From positions 81,715-145,714 of the forward strand of contig JARGOF010000005.1 in the NCBI GenBank assembly GCA_029212415.1: DNA of 64,000 nucleotides. The letters run 5' to 3'. The notes under the pieces were generated by a model. The model saw only the letters and a program-made list of their open reading frames with translations. It was not told the origin of the DNA and did not search any database. Below are positions 26,176 through 34,724 of the stretch, one piece after another (within the stretch, counting starts at the first letter, position 1; each line of letters starts with the position of its first letter). Source of the stretch: Rhizobiaceae bacterium (GTDB taxonomy: Bacteria > Pseudomonadota > Alphaproteobacteria > Rhizobiales > Rhizobiaceae). A program made the position numbers and the translations under genes.

Positions 26176-26422
26176 CTCAAGCTAGAAAAACCATCCCTTA
26201 GTGATCTCCATCAATGCCGCGATTTTTCAATTATTCAATTATGCGGCAGCTTTGGACGCATTTCGTTCACAAGCCTTCTGAAATACGCAAAGGACGGAGC
26301 TTCTTGCTGGTTTGGATTGATGGAATGTCGCTCGAAAGCTGTGCAATCGGAGATTGGTTCTCGTCGGCGACGCCGTTCTCAGGCGCTTCCGGCAAAACGC
26401 CCAATTCGAAAAGAGACAAAAC

Positions 26423-27763
26423 GTGAATAATATCCTTAAGGCATTCTGGGGTGGGCTGGTCGCGCTCACTCTCCTGTGGCTGGCCGCAGCGCCGGGGGTG
26501 TTCAGCGCGAGCACCCTTTTGGGCCTGCGCGGCTTCATGGTGCAATACAGCGGCGTTCTGGCCATCGGATGCATGAGCGTGGCGATGATACTGGCGCTGC
26601 GCCCGCGTTGGCCCGAACGCTGGCTCGGCGGACTGGACAAGATGTATCGTTTGCACAAGTGGCTGGGGATCGGTGCGCTGGTGCTGGCGACCACCCATTG
26701 GGTCTGGTCCAACGGCCCGAAATGGGCGTCAAGTCTTGGCCTTCTGACCCCGGGCGGGCGACCGAAGCGGGCACCGATTGACGATCCGATACAGGCTTAT
26801 CTCATGAGCTTTCGCAGCATTGCCGAAACGGTGGGCGAATGGACTTTTTATGGCATCGCGCTGCTGATCGCGATCTCGCTCGTCAAGCTTATCCCCTACC
26901 GTCCTTTCAAGCGCCTTCACCGGCTGCTGCCGATTGCCTATCTGGCGATCGTGTTTCACGCAGTGATCCTGACGGACTTCGGCTATTGGCTCACGCCTTT
27001 GGGGGCGGTGTTGGTGCTGATGCTGGCAGGCGGCTGCTATGCTGCGGTGTTGTCGCTGCTCGGCTGGATCGGAGCGGGGCGACGTGCAACCGGAACCATC
27101 GCCACCCTTCAAAGCTATCCGGGCGTGAAAGCCCTGGAAATCACCATTGATGTGTTGTCCGGCTGGACCGGGCACAAGGCCGGACAGTTTGCCTTTGTCA
27201 CCTCTGATCCGAAGGAAGGCGCCCATCCCTATACCATCGCCTCGTCCTGGTACCCCGACGCGCCGAGGATCGCCTTCGTGACCAAGGCGCTTGGTGATCA
27301 TACGTCCCAGCTTGAACGCAAATTGAAGGTGGGCCAGAAGGTGACAGTCGAAGGTCCTTATGGCCGCTTCATCTTCGACGATGACAGGCCGGTTCAGATC
27401 TGGATCGGCGGCGGCATTGGCATTACGCCCTTCATTGCCCGGATGAAGCAACTTGCCTCAGATGTCGGCGAAAACCGCAAGACCGTGCATCTGTTCCATA
27501 CCACCAAAGAGGCAGACGAGGCAGCACTGGACCGGCTTGAAGCGGATGCACGTGCCGCCGGTATTCAGCTGCACGTCATGATCGATTCCCGCGACGGGCA
27601 GTTGACCGGGAGCCGGATCACGCAGGACGTCCCGGAATGGCGCGCTGCCAGTTTCTGGTTCTGTGGTCCTGCCGGGTTCGGCAAAATGCTGCGCGATGAT
27701 CTCGCCGCTCAGGGCGTGCCTGTGCACCAGCGGTTCCATCAGGAGCTCTTCGAAATGCGCTAA
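26423..27763 (+). CDS. Ferric-reductase-like flavocytochrome (FAD/NAD oxidoreductase)
   Basis: A 446-aa membrane protein. The N-terminal ferric reductase-like transmembrane domain has paired haem histidines on two helices (LHKWLGIGALVLATTHWV; LHRLLPIAYLAIVFHAVIL). The C-terminal ferredoxin-reductase module has an FAD site (HPYTIASSW), the nicotinamide motif GGGIGITPF and FCGPAGFGKML, ending in FHQELFEMR. It moves electrons from NAD(P)H across the membrane. GTG 26423 is chosen over ATG 26354 because hydrophobic sequence begins at once after it. Confidence 0.87.
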   Translation: MNNILKAFWGGLVALTLLWLAAAPGVFSASTLLGLRGFMVQYSGVLAIGCMSVAMILALRPRWPERWLGGLDKMYRLHKWLGIGALVLATTHWVWSNGPKWASSLGLLTPGGRPKRAPIDDPIQAYLMSFRSIAETVGEWTFYGIALLIAISLVKLIPYRPFKRLHRLLPIAYLAIVFHAVILTDFGYWLTPLGAVLVLMLAGGCYAAVLSLLGWIGAGRRATGTIATLQSYPGVKALEITIDVLSGWTGHKAGQFAFVTSDPKEGAHPYTIASSWYPDAPRIAFVTKALGDHTSQLERKLKVGQKVTVEGPYGRFIFDDDRPVQIWIGGGIGITPFIARMKQLASDVGENRKTVHLFHTTKEADEAALDRLEADARAAGIQLHVMIDSRDGQLTGSRITQDVPEWRAASFWFCGPAGFGKMLRDDLAAQGVPVHQRFHQELFEMR

Positions 27764-27872
27764 AGCAACAAAAGCTTGCTCCAGGTATTTGCGGCTAGGC
27801 CCGAACCCGTCGTTCGTTATCGCAAATTGAAAGTATGGAACGGCCAGCCAATTTACGCTGTCTCCTGTTTGT

Positions 27873-28031
27873 TCAATTTGTCCTCGGCTTCCTTGCCCCT
27901 CCTTTCGCAATCGGATCATAGCCCACGGCAGCAACCAGCATCCTCGTCATGGCGTCCACGTCGCCTGTCTCGACCAGTGTCACGGGTGGTGTGCCGAGGC
28001 GGCCGGTTGGGTCGACCACGGTCATGCCGCA
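27873..28031 (-). pseudogene. Nucleoside hydrolase 3'-end fragment
   Basis: The minus strand encodes only the last roughly 40 residues of a nucleoside hydrolase (GMTVVDPTGRLGTP..., then LVETGDVDAMTRMLVAAVGYDP), followed by a foreign tail to a TGA at 27873. Positions 27912-28030 align with the 3' end of the intact gene at 29749-29867 with 13 differences in 119 (about 89%). The fragment joins the 78-bp repeat copy at its upstream end. It marks a recombination junction, not a working gene. Nothing else is recognisable between 27764 and 27872. Confidence 0.85.
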
Positions 28032-28103
28032 AGCGCGCTTTTCGCCCATCGCAATCGGGCCAAGGCGAGGAACATTGTTCCGATATTCATTTTGGCGGGG
28101 CGG
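28026..28103. repeat. 78-bp direct repeat, copy 2
   Basis: The partner of 26098-26175. In this copy the minus-strand frame is open for 22 codons (beginning MNIGTMFLALARLRW) to a stop at the junction with the hydrolase fragment. It holds a perfect short palindrome, GGAACATTGTTCC (28069-28081). From 28104 to the toxin-antitoxin promoter region near 28230 I see nothing recognisable. Confidence 0.75.
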
Positions 28104-28277
28104 TGTCAGCCTGCTGTTGATGGGCTGATAGGGCGCCGGTTGGCTGACCGCTTCAAGCCGTTATAGAGTTCTGACCGGAAGAATCCCATCAAGTGGAATA
28201 ATGAGGGCGGGGAAAACTTTGGTTGAAATGTCTTGTACCAATAAATATGATATTATGGTATTTTATAAGGGTATGTC

Positions 28278-28532
28278 ATGGGCAAGAACACATCGATCAT
28301 CCTCGGTGACCATTTCGACAGGTTTGTCGGTTCACAGGTTGGAAGTGGTAAATATGGTTCCACCAGTGAAGTCGTGCGGGCGGGGCTGCGGCTTCTAGAG
28401 GAACGAGAAACCACGATAAGCGTCTTGCAAGCTGCCTTGATCGAGGGCGAGGAAAGCGGGATGAGTGAGCGGACGCCGGACGACATTATCCAAGCGGTCA
28501 TCGAGAAACGGCGCAAGAATGGCACGCTATAG
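28278..28532 (+). CDS. parD: ParD-like antitoxin
   Basis: An 84-aa type II antitoxin with a ribbon-helix-helix N terminus (TSIILGDHFDRFVGSQVGSGKYGSTSEVVRAGLRLLEERE) and a charged, flexible C terminus that would wrap the toxin. It overlaps the toxin gene by 14 bases, the usual antitoxin-first layout. The upstream AT-rich stretch (about 28230-28260) has the imperfect palindrome TACCA...TGGTA and is probably the autoregulated promoter. Base composition is visibly richer in A+T than in flanking genes. Confidence 0.93.
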   Translation: MGKNTSIILGDHFDRFVGSQVGSGKYGSTSEVVRAGLRLLEERETTISVLQAALIEGEESGMSERTPDDIIQAVIEKRRKNGTL

Positions 28533-28818
28533 GTTAACGCGAACCGCAGACCGGGATTTTGAAAACACCTTTGAGTTCGGCATAGACAGATTTGGGTTTA
28601 CGCAGGCGCTCGACTATCAAAACGGAATGAAAGAGCGATTTGCCCAATTGGCTGAACAGCCTGATCTTTATCAGGCCGTCGATCACATTCGCAAAGGTTA
28701 TCGCCGAAGCGTCTATCAGGCACATTCCATATACTACAAATTGGATGATGATCTGGTGCTCATCGTCCGCATCCTTGGCCGTGAAGACCCTGAAACATCG
28801 CTGCCCGAAAAGATATAG
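28519..28818 (+). CDS. parE: ParE/RelE-superfamily toxin
   Basis: A 99-aa toxin of the ParE type: YRLTRTADRDFENTFEFGIDRFG at the N terminus, the helix MKERFAQLAEQPDLY, then HIRKGYRRSVYQAHSIYYKLDDDLVLIVRILGREDPE. ParE proteins poison DNA gyrase. The start is ATG 28519 inside the antitoxin gene; a longer in-frame start at 28465 would add unrelated sequence. It looks intact, so the pair could stabilise the island. Confidence 0.92.
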   Translation: MARYRLTRTADRDFENTFEFGIDRFGFTQALDYQNGMKERFAQLAEQPDLYQAVDHIRKGYRRSVYQAHSIYYKLDDDLVLIVRILGREDPETSLPEKI

Positions 28819-29126
28819 TCAGACATGCTGCAGTATCGACGACAGTGCTCCGGATACCCGAATATCGCTCTAAGGCTGGCGGCGTGTAGATGATTGCGAA
28901 GTTTCAGGTTGAACAATTGGCTCGAGATTACGGAGAAGCAAACGGGGCGTTCTCTCATGGTGCGAAAGAGCGGCTTGAAGTAAAATATAGGGAGTTGGTA
29001 AGCTATCACCGCAATTGAAACTGAATAAAGCAGAAGAGCACTTATCAGTGATTGTCTGTTTTCTTGGAGTAAATAGTTTAGCGCCTTTGCGGACATGAAG
29101 TTACATCTTAGTTGAAGGGGTTAGCG
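28819..29126. other. AT-rich intergenic stretch in the toxin-antitoxin island
   Basis: About 300 bases without a convincing gene. A 120-aa minus-strand frame crosses it but overlaps the toxin gene and has no family signature. The A+T content is higher than in the surrounding chromosome, consistent with acquired DNA. Confidence 0.5.
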
Positions 29127-29711
29127 ATGCCAGAGCAAAACAAACCTGTTGTAGATGAAGCGTCAGCATATAAAATTGAGCTTCTCAAAAGAATGGTGAT
29201 TTGTCATGCTGACTTGCAAACCAGCTTGAGCGCAATTACATTTCTTAATGAAATCGATGAAAATGAGAGCTACGATTACGTCGAATTACGGCGATACAAG
29301 TGTTTTGAAATAGCATTTGTAGTTTCATATGGACGCGCTTTCACGAAAAGTCTTGGCAGCAAATACGGGCAGCTAAGTATGCGGAAAGTTGGTGTAAAGC
29401 TTTCTGAAAAAGAAAAGAAATTGCACAACCAAATACTCGCCGCCCGACATGGTAAATATGCGCACTCAGATATGAGAAACGTACATGCTCGAATAGACCT
29501 TCACACCATAGACGACGACGACTTCCAATTTCAATATCATCGCATACAATGGGATGAAGGAATTGATTTTGTTACAATAAATGTTCATGATGATATCATG
29601 GATTTAATTCGAAAAATCATGAGAGGGCTGAACAAAAGCACTCGTTTTTTGGCGATCGAGTTAGAACCTTATCTCCCCCTATATATTACGCCAGAATCAT
29701 CTCTCGATTAA
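29127..29711 (+). CDS. Uncharacterised protein with HEPN-like RX5H motif
   Basis: A 194-aa, mostly helical soluble protein I cannot assign by family. The segment LHNQILAARHGKYAHSD contains R107-x5-H113, matching the RX4-6H signature of HEPN ribonucleases, which also commonly read as 'R..k.AHsd'. ATG 29127 is preferred (AAGGGG upstream) over an in-frame TTG at 29112. It lies beside a ParDE pair inside an AT-rich island, as many defence or abortive-infection genes do. A HEPN-type RNase role is a hypothesis; a non-catalytic HEPN-fold protein is equally possible. Confidence 0.6.
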   Translation: MPEQNKPVVDEASAYKIELLKRMVICHADLQTSLSAITFLNEIDENESYDYVELRRYKCFEIAFVVSYGRAFTKSLGSKYGQLSMRKVGVKLSEKEKKLHNQILAARHGKYAHSDMRNVHARIDLHTIDDDDFQFQYHRIQWDEGIDFVTINVHDDIMDLIRKIMRGLNKSTRFLAIELEPYLPLYITPESSLD

Positions 29712-29739
29712 TCAACTGTGCCTAGTTCCAGAATACGGA

Positions 29740-30708
29740 TTACGCATCCGGATCATAGCCCACCGCTGCAACCAGCATTCTAGTCATTGCGTCGACGTCG
29801 CCTGTCTCGACCAATCTCACGGCCGGTGTGCCAAGCCGGCCGGTTGGGTCGACCACCGTCATGCCGCGGGTTATGCCTTCGGCCAGTGACACATCGACAG
29901 AGGCCTCAATGCTGCTTGTGACGATGGATGGATCGAGCGCAACGGCGGCTGCGAAGGGGTCGACGAAGCGGAAGAGATCCGGGTGGCCGTAGCCCTGTGT
30001 GACCGTGCGTGCATGGGCCGCAAGGCCCGTCATGAAGCGCTTCTGCGGGGTGTCGGGCAGAGCGGCCATACATGCATCATAGGCAGGGCCGGTGATCTTA
30101 TGGTGCATGCAGGGCTCCCAGGGCACCATGATTGTCCGGATTTTCGCGGCAAAGACGATTTTCGCGGCTTCCGGGTCGGCGAAGACGTTGAACTCGGCAG
30201 CCGGGGTCGTATTGCCGCGGCCATGGAGGGTGCCGCCCATGATGGTGAGTTGGCCCAGGCCCTGGATGATGAGGGGGTCGATGGTGATGGCGCGGGCGAG
30301 ATTGGTCATCGGGCCGATCATCAGCAGGTCGACCTTTTCGCCGGCAGCGGCGGCTTTAACCAATGTTTCGACGAGAAATCCGATGGCATCTTCACTGGCG
30401 GGCCGGGCCGTAACATCGGGCCTGAAAACGCCGCCCAGACCATCTTCACCATGGATCTGGCGGGCATCAACCGTGGCCTGCTTCAGGGGCGCTTCCGCAC
30501 CCCTGTGGACGGGAATGTCAGCGCGTGCGATGGCCAGGGTGGCCAGCACATTGTCCGTCGCCTGATGCAGGCTGACATTGCCGAACAGGGTGGTGATGGC
30601 CATGGGGGGGCGTCCGCCGGCAATCAGCATCATCAGCGCCTGGGCGTCGTCGACGCCGCCATCGGTATCAACAATCAGGGGGTTCATCGGCATCGTTCCA
30701 GCGGACAT
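29740..30708 (-). CDS. Inosine/uridine-preferring nucleoside hydrolase
   Basis: A 322-aa N-ribohydrolase that splits nucleosides into base and ribose. The calcium-binding signature is DTDGGVDDAQAL; the usual DTDPG proline is replaced by glycine. Other family elements are TLFGNVS, the HGEDGLGG loop and LLMIGPMTNLARA. TTG 30711 is in frame, but ATG 30708 overlaps the adenine deaminase stop by one base (TGATG), so the two are co-translated. Its 3' end is duplicated as a fragment at 27912-28030. Confidence 0.9.
   Translation of the reverse strand: MSAGTMPMNPLIVDTDGGVDDAQALMMLIAGGRPPMAITTLFGNVSLHQATDNVLATLAIARADIPVHRGAEAPLKQATVDARQIHGEDGLGGVFRPDVTARPASEDAIGFLVETLVKAAAAGEKVDLLMIGPMTNLARAITIDPLIIQGLGQLTIMGGTLHGRGNTTPAAEFNVFADPEAAKIVFAAKIRTIMVPWEPCMHHKITGPAYDACMAALPDTPQKRFMTGLAAHARTVTQGYGHPDLFRFVDPFAAAVALDPSIVTSSIEASVDVSLAEGITRGMTVVDPTGRLGTPAVRLVETGDVDAMTRMLVAAVGYDPDA
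29749..29867. repeat. Direct-repeat partner of the 27912-28030 fragment
   Basis: This 3'-terminal part of the intact nucleoside hydrolase gene is about 89% identical to the fragment at 27912-28030, in the same orientation. The 1.7 kb between the copies contains ParDE and the HEPN-like gene. The arrangement resembles att sites at a gene's 3' end, but no integrase is present. Confidence 0.75.
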
Positions 30709-32564
30709 CAAAAGACCACCGGGTGTGTTTCGCCGGTGGCGACATGGACGAGCCCTTGCGGGGCATGGTCGCTGGGCGCAACCAGATTCCAGCGCCAGGG
30801 CGAGCAGGTGAGCGTCGCCACCGCAAGGCGCTCGGGGAAACCCGGCTGCCAGCGTGGATGAAAGCTTGGCTCATACATCCAGTCGACCGTGTCGGCAGCG
30901 GCGTAAAGCGCCTGCATTTCGGCGTCATTGGCCTCTGCCGGACGACAGGTCATCAGGCCGGCGATTTCGTAGCGAACGCGCGCCACAACCACGCCGCGAT
31001 GCACCAGAACCCAGCCGCCGCCCATCTCAGCAAGCGCATTCACACATTGCGCCATGGCAGCGTCGGAGGAACCAACGCACCAGATGTTGTGCTTGTCATG
31101 GCCCATGGAGCAGGCCAGCGCCGTTTCCGGGTCACGCGGCCCGCAGCCGATCCAGAACATTTTTGAAACGGCGCCCTTGCCCGAGTAGCGGTCGACAATG
31201 GAAAACTTGATGATATTGCGATCCGCATCACGCTGAACCAGCCCGTCTTTTACCGGCAGTTCCATGGTCAGAAAGTCATCGGTCCAGTGAAAGGGGCGCA
31301 GGATCGCGGCCTGCATGGTGTTTCGGCCGGGTTCGGCGGCAATGGCGAAGTCGGCGGCGGACAATTCGCGGCCGATATTGATTGTCTGCGTCGCCCATTT
31401 TGGCCAATCGATTTTTGGCACCTGCGGCAGATAGCGGGTTTTCTCGGACACCCGGTATCCATCGGCCCAGACCTCGGCAATTTCAAACCGGTCCATATCC
31501 GACAGGAGCACCATGTCGGCAAAGCGTCCGGGCGCCAGTGAGCCAACCCAGGGGGTCAACCGCATGTGGCGGGCCGGATTGATGGTTGCCAGCTGGACGG
31601 CAATTTCGGGAGAGAGGCCGGCCTTGATCGCCACCCGGATATTGTGATCCGTGGCGCCCAGTTTCAGCGTTTCCGACGCGCTGCGGTCATCGGTGGTCAC
31701 GGCGACCTGTGACCAGTCTTCGAGGCCGCGCTCGAGCAGTCCGGCAATGATCTCGGGCATCGTATGGACCCGGATTTCGATGAACAGGCCATGGCGCAGT
31801 TTTTCCCAGGCCTCTTGCGCCGTCCAGGCTTCGTGATCGGAGGCGATGCCGGAGGCGGCAAAGGCGTTGATGCCGGGCAGGTCGCGGATACCGGCGGCAT
31901 GGCCCTCGACGACGGCGCGGGCGGCAAAGGTCGCCTCGATCATCGACCAGAGACGCTCATGCGCCGGATTGTCGGCGTCGCGAACGGCCGGCCAGTCCAT
32001 CACCTCGTCCAGTCCGGCTGTCATCAGGCTGTCCTGCAAAAACCGGCTTTGATCCGCGCCATCCAGATGCGCGCCGTGTTCCCAGGCGGTGGGTGGAACA
32101 GCGGAACCGGGCAGGGGAAATATTTTCAGCGGCGAGCCGGCCTTTCGTGCGGCTAGCCAGAAATCCAGCGTATGGCGCGGCGCCACATTGGAAAATTCGT
32201 GGCTGGCTTCGCAGGTCCATGTGTTGCCGCGCGGCAGCACCAGTGCCGCCTCCCATTCGGGGGTAATATGCGAGCTTTCAATATGTTTGTGCACTTCGCC
32301 CAGACCCGGCACGGCGCTGAAGGCGCTGCGATCAACGGTCTCCTGTGCCGATCCGGTAAAGCTGCCCCTTGCCCCCAGAAAGGCGACGCGGCCCCGGCAA
32401 AAGGCAATTTCGCCGTCTTCGATCCAGGTGCGCGATCCCGTATCAAAAATCCGGCCAACACGCACCAGCCGGTCCGCCGGGGCGCGGCCCAAGGCGACCT
32501 GAATCAGGGCTTTTCGGATGGCGCTTTCGCCCCTGGCGGAAATATTCATGTCCGGTTCGCTCAA
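30708..32564 (-). CDS. ade: Adenine deaminase
   Basis: A 618-aa amidohydrolase-superfamily enzyme converting adenine to hypoxanthine. The metal motif is PGLGEVHKHIESSHITP, resembling the family HxHIESS; later elements include VTTDDRSA, APGRFADMVLL and the C-terminal GHDKHNIWCVGSSDAAM. The first metal residue region reads G-E-V-H-K-H rather than D-x-H-x-H. I favour TTG 32564, which has AGGGGG five bases upstream; ATG 32549 is the alternative, and the open frame extends to 32660. It forms an operon with nucleoside hydrolase for purine nucleoside breakdown. Confidence 0.85.
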   Translation of the reverse strand: MSEPDMNISARGESAIRKALIQVALGRAPADRLVRVGRIFDTGSRTWIEDGEIAFCRGRVAFLGARGSFTGSAQETVDRSAFSAVPGLGEVHKHIESSHITPEWEAALVLPRGNTWTCEASHEFSNVAPRHTLDFWLAARKAGSPLKIFPLPGSAVPPTAWEHGAHLDGADQSRFLQDSLMTAGLDEVMDWPAVRDADNPAHERLWSMIEATFAARAVVEGHAAGIRDLPGINAFAASGIASDHEAWTAQEAWEKLRHGLFIEIRVHTMPEIIAGLLERGLEDWSQVAVTTDDRSASETLKLGATDHNIRVAIKAGLSPEIAVQLATINPARHMRLTPWVGSLAPGRFADMVLLSDMDRFEIAEVWADGYRVSEKTRYLPQVPKIDWPKWATQTINIGRELSAADFAIAAEPGRNTMQAAILRPFHWTDDFLTMELPVKDGLVQRDADRNIIKFSIVDRYSGKGAVSKMFWIGCGPRDPETALACSMGHDKHNIWCVGSSDAAMAQCVNALAEMGGGWVLVHRGVVVARVRYEIAGLMTCRPAEANDAEMQALYAAADTVDWMYEPSFHPRWQPGFPERLAVATLTCSPWRWNLVAPSDHAPQGLVHVATGETHPVVF

Positions 32565-32710
32565 CGAAGCCCCCTGTATGATGCCGCATGAAGACGCCTG
32601 TGCGCCATTGAAGCAGTGAAATGGCACAGCCAAAGCCTGTTTGCCAACGCCCAATTGCACAGCCTGTGGGCGGTTTACGCCTATTTTCGCGATTCAGTGA
32701 TATTTTAGGG

Positions 32711-32759
32711 TTAAAGTTTAAAACCTTACTTGACTACCCGTGAACAGCATCGGTAGGCT
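32711..32759 (+). promoter_or_regulatory. Candidate promoter and palindrome before the polyamine-type ABC operon
   Basis: TTAAAGTTTAA (32711-32721) is an 11-base palindrome around a central G. Just downstream TTGACT (32730-32735) and TAGGCT (32754-32759), 18 bases apart, could be the -35 and -10 of the operon starting at 32800. The region also separates it from the divergent adenine deaminase operon, so one regulator might control both. Confidence 0.4.
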
Positions 32760-32799
32760 CTGGCAAGCCTATTCCCTCCCAATAAGCAGGATTTGAGTC

Positions 32800-33819
32800 A
32801 TGAAAGCACTTCTTACGTCCAGTGTGTTGTTTTTCGCATTGTCGGCCGGCGTTGCCCAGGCCAAGGACACCTTCACCATTTCATGGTGGGGCTACAATGG
32901 CGAAAAGCTGAACGCCAATATCATTGAACCGTTCAAGGCCATGTGCGATTGTGACATTGAATTCGAAACCGGCAACAATGCCGACCGCCTGAACAAGCTT
33001 GCCGTGCGCAAGGGTGAAGGCATTGATGTCATTTTTCTGACCGACAGCTATTCGCAGATCGGCGTTGAAAAGAACCTCTTCCAGCCGGTTGACCGGGCCA
33101 AGGTTCCCAATGTCGAAAAACTCTATGATCTGGCGCAGGCCCCGCAGGGCGAATTTGGACCGGCCTATTCCATCGGTCGTGTGTCCGTCGTTTATGATGC
33201 CGACAAGGTTGCTCCGATCACCAGTTGGAACGATCTGTGGCGTGAAGACCTGGCCAATTCCGTGACCTTGCCCGGCATTACCACAACAGCCGGCCCGATG
33301 ATGGTACTGCGCGCCGCCGCCTATGCCGGTGTTGATGCCTATACGGACACCGACGCTGCCTTTGCCGCCATCGAAGAAATGAAGCCCAATATCGTCAAGA
33401 ACTACAATACGGGCTCTGAAATGGTGAACCTGATCTCCACCGGCGAGGCAACTGTTGCCGTGGCGCAGGACTTTACCTTTGCTTCGCTGACGGCCGCTGT
33501 ACCCAGCATGGTCAATGCCAAGCTGACCGATGGCGATATCGCCACGCTCAATACGATCAACATTCCCACAGGTGCGAAACATGTTGATCTGGCCCACAAG
33601 TTCATCAACTTTGTTCTGTCGACAGAAGTGCAGACCATTGAAGCCAAACAGGGTGTGGATGCGCCGGTCAACAAGGATGTTGTCCTGACGCCGGAAGAAG
33701 CCGCCATCTGGACCTATGGACCGGAAGCCGTCGGCAAACTGAACCGTGTCGACTATGGCAAGCTGAATGCTGCCAAGGTTGACTGGATCGACCGTTGGAA
33801 CGAAATCTTCGGTTCGTAA
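32800..33819 (+). CDS. Spermidine/putrescine-type ABC transporter binding protein (PotD-like)
   Basis: A 339-aa periplasmic receptor with a cleaved signal peptide (about 1-21, ending AQA). The mature protein follows the PotD/SBP-8 pattern: FTISWWGYNGEKLNANIIEPFKAM, IDVIFLTDSYSQIG, FGPAYSIGRVSVVYDADKV, SWNDLWRED, HKFINFVLSTEVQ. The ligand need not be a polyamine; adjacency to deaminase genes suggests a nitrogenous compound. Confidence 0.9.
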   Translation: MKALLTSSVLFFALSAGVAQAKDTFTISWWGYNGEKLNANIIEPFKAMCDCDIEFETGNNADRLNKLAVRKGEGIDVIFLTDSYSQIGVEKNLFQPVDRAKVPNVEKLYDLAQAPQGEFGPAYSIGRVSVVYDADKVAPITSWNDLWREDLANSVTLPGITTTAGPMMVLRAAAYAGVDAYTDTDAAFAAIEEMKPNIVKNYNTGSEMVNLISTGEATVAVAQDFTFASLTAAVPSMVNAKLTDGDIATLNTINIPTGAKHVDLAHKFINFVLSTEVQTIEAKQGVDAPVNKDVVLTPEEAAIWTYGPEAVGKLNRVDYGKLNAAKVDWIDRWNEIFGS

Positions 33820-33857
33820 CAGGCGCCGCCAAGGCGGCTTGATTTGAAGACTTCTGC

Positions 33858-33878
33858 GGGGTGGCGCACGGCCACCCC
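33858..33878. repeat. Stem-loop between binding-protein and permease genes
   Basis: GGGGTGGC (33858-33865) and GCCACCCC (33871-33878) form a perfect 8-bp stem with a 5-base loop; a smaller GCCGCC/GGCGGC hairpin lies at 33825-33838. No T-run follows, so it more likely protects the binding-protein mRNA end than terminates. Confidence 0.65.
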
Positions 33879-33896
33879 CATCTGGAAAGCTGCAGC

Positions 33897-34724
33897 ATGA
33901 CCTTTCGTCAGCCCGGCTGGTTGCTCGTTTTGCCCGCCACATTGGCGGTCGCAATGTTTCTGGGCATACCCGTGTTTGATACATTTTCGACCACTTTCAC
34001 CGACAGCACGGGGTTTTTGTCGAACTACGAGAAATTTTTCACCAGCCGGTTTCGCCGCGCTGTCCTGTGGCGCACCACCGAAATTGCGCTGATCACCATG
34101 ATCGCATCCCTGCTGATCGGCTTTGCAACGGCCTATGTGGTGTCGCGTGCGCCCAAGAAGCTGAAAAGCCTTTTGATCATCATTGCCGTCTTTCCGCTGT
34201 TGACCGGCGTTGTGGTACGCTCCTTTGCCTGGCTGGTCATTCTCGGCAAGAACGGCATTCTCAACCAGATATTGCTGTCGGTGGGCGTCATCGCCGAACC
34301 GCTGTCCATGCTCTATACCGAAGGGGCGGTGATTGTTGCGATGGTCTATCTGTTCGTGCCGCTGATGATCCTGACGATTGTCGGCGTGCTTGAAGGTATT
34401 CCCGAAGACCTGCTGCAGGCCTCCGCCTCGCTGGGGGCTACGCCCTTTGCGACCTTCTGGCAGGTTGTCTTCCCGCTGGCCATGCCGGGGTTGATCGTCG
34501 GGGCCGTGCTGGTCTTTACCGGATCGTTTACCTCCTATGCGACGCCGCAGCTTCTGGGCGGTGAACAACAGATGATGATGGGAACATTCCTGCGGCAACG
34601 CGCCATGGTCACCTTCGACTGGACTGGCGCTTCGACCATCGCGGCGATCATGACCGTCGTCACAATTATCATCGTTCTTGCAATGGGCCGCGTTGCACGT
34701 CGCCTCAATCCGGCGGCTGTCTGA
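33897..34724 (+). CDS. Polyamine-type ABC transporter permease (PotB-like)
   Basis: A 275-aa inner-membrane subunit with six helices; the EAA coupling loop reads EDLLQASASLGATPFATFWQVVFPLAMPGLI. ATG 33897 is chosen because it directly precedes the first helix (RQPGWLLVLPATLAV). Its stop shares one base with the next permease start. Confidence 0.92.
   Translation: MTFRQPGWLLVLPATLAVAMFLGIPVFDTFSTTFTDSTGFLSNYEKFFTSRFRRAVLWRTTEIALITMIASLLIGFATAYVVSRAPKKLKSLLIIIAVFPLLTGVVVRSFAWLVILGKNGILNQILLSVGVIAEPLSMLYTEGAVIVAMVYLFVPLMILTIVGVLEGIPEDLLQASASLGATPFATFWQVVFPLAMPGLIVGAVLVFTGSFTSYATPQLLGGEQQMMMGTFLRQRAMVTFDWTGASTIAAIMTVVTIIIVLAMGRVARRLNPAAV

Noticed and set aside
26107-26430. 107-codon plus-strand frame before the flavocytochrome
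   Set aside because: It runs through the 78-bp repeat and into the flavocytochrome start, with no family pattern or ribosome site.
28734-29096. 120-codon minus-strand frame beside the toxin gene
   Set aside because: It overlaps the end of the ParE gene, begins without a clear ribosome site and has only one hydrophobic stretch; no family resemblance.
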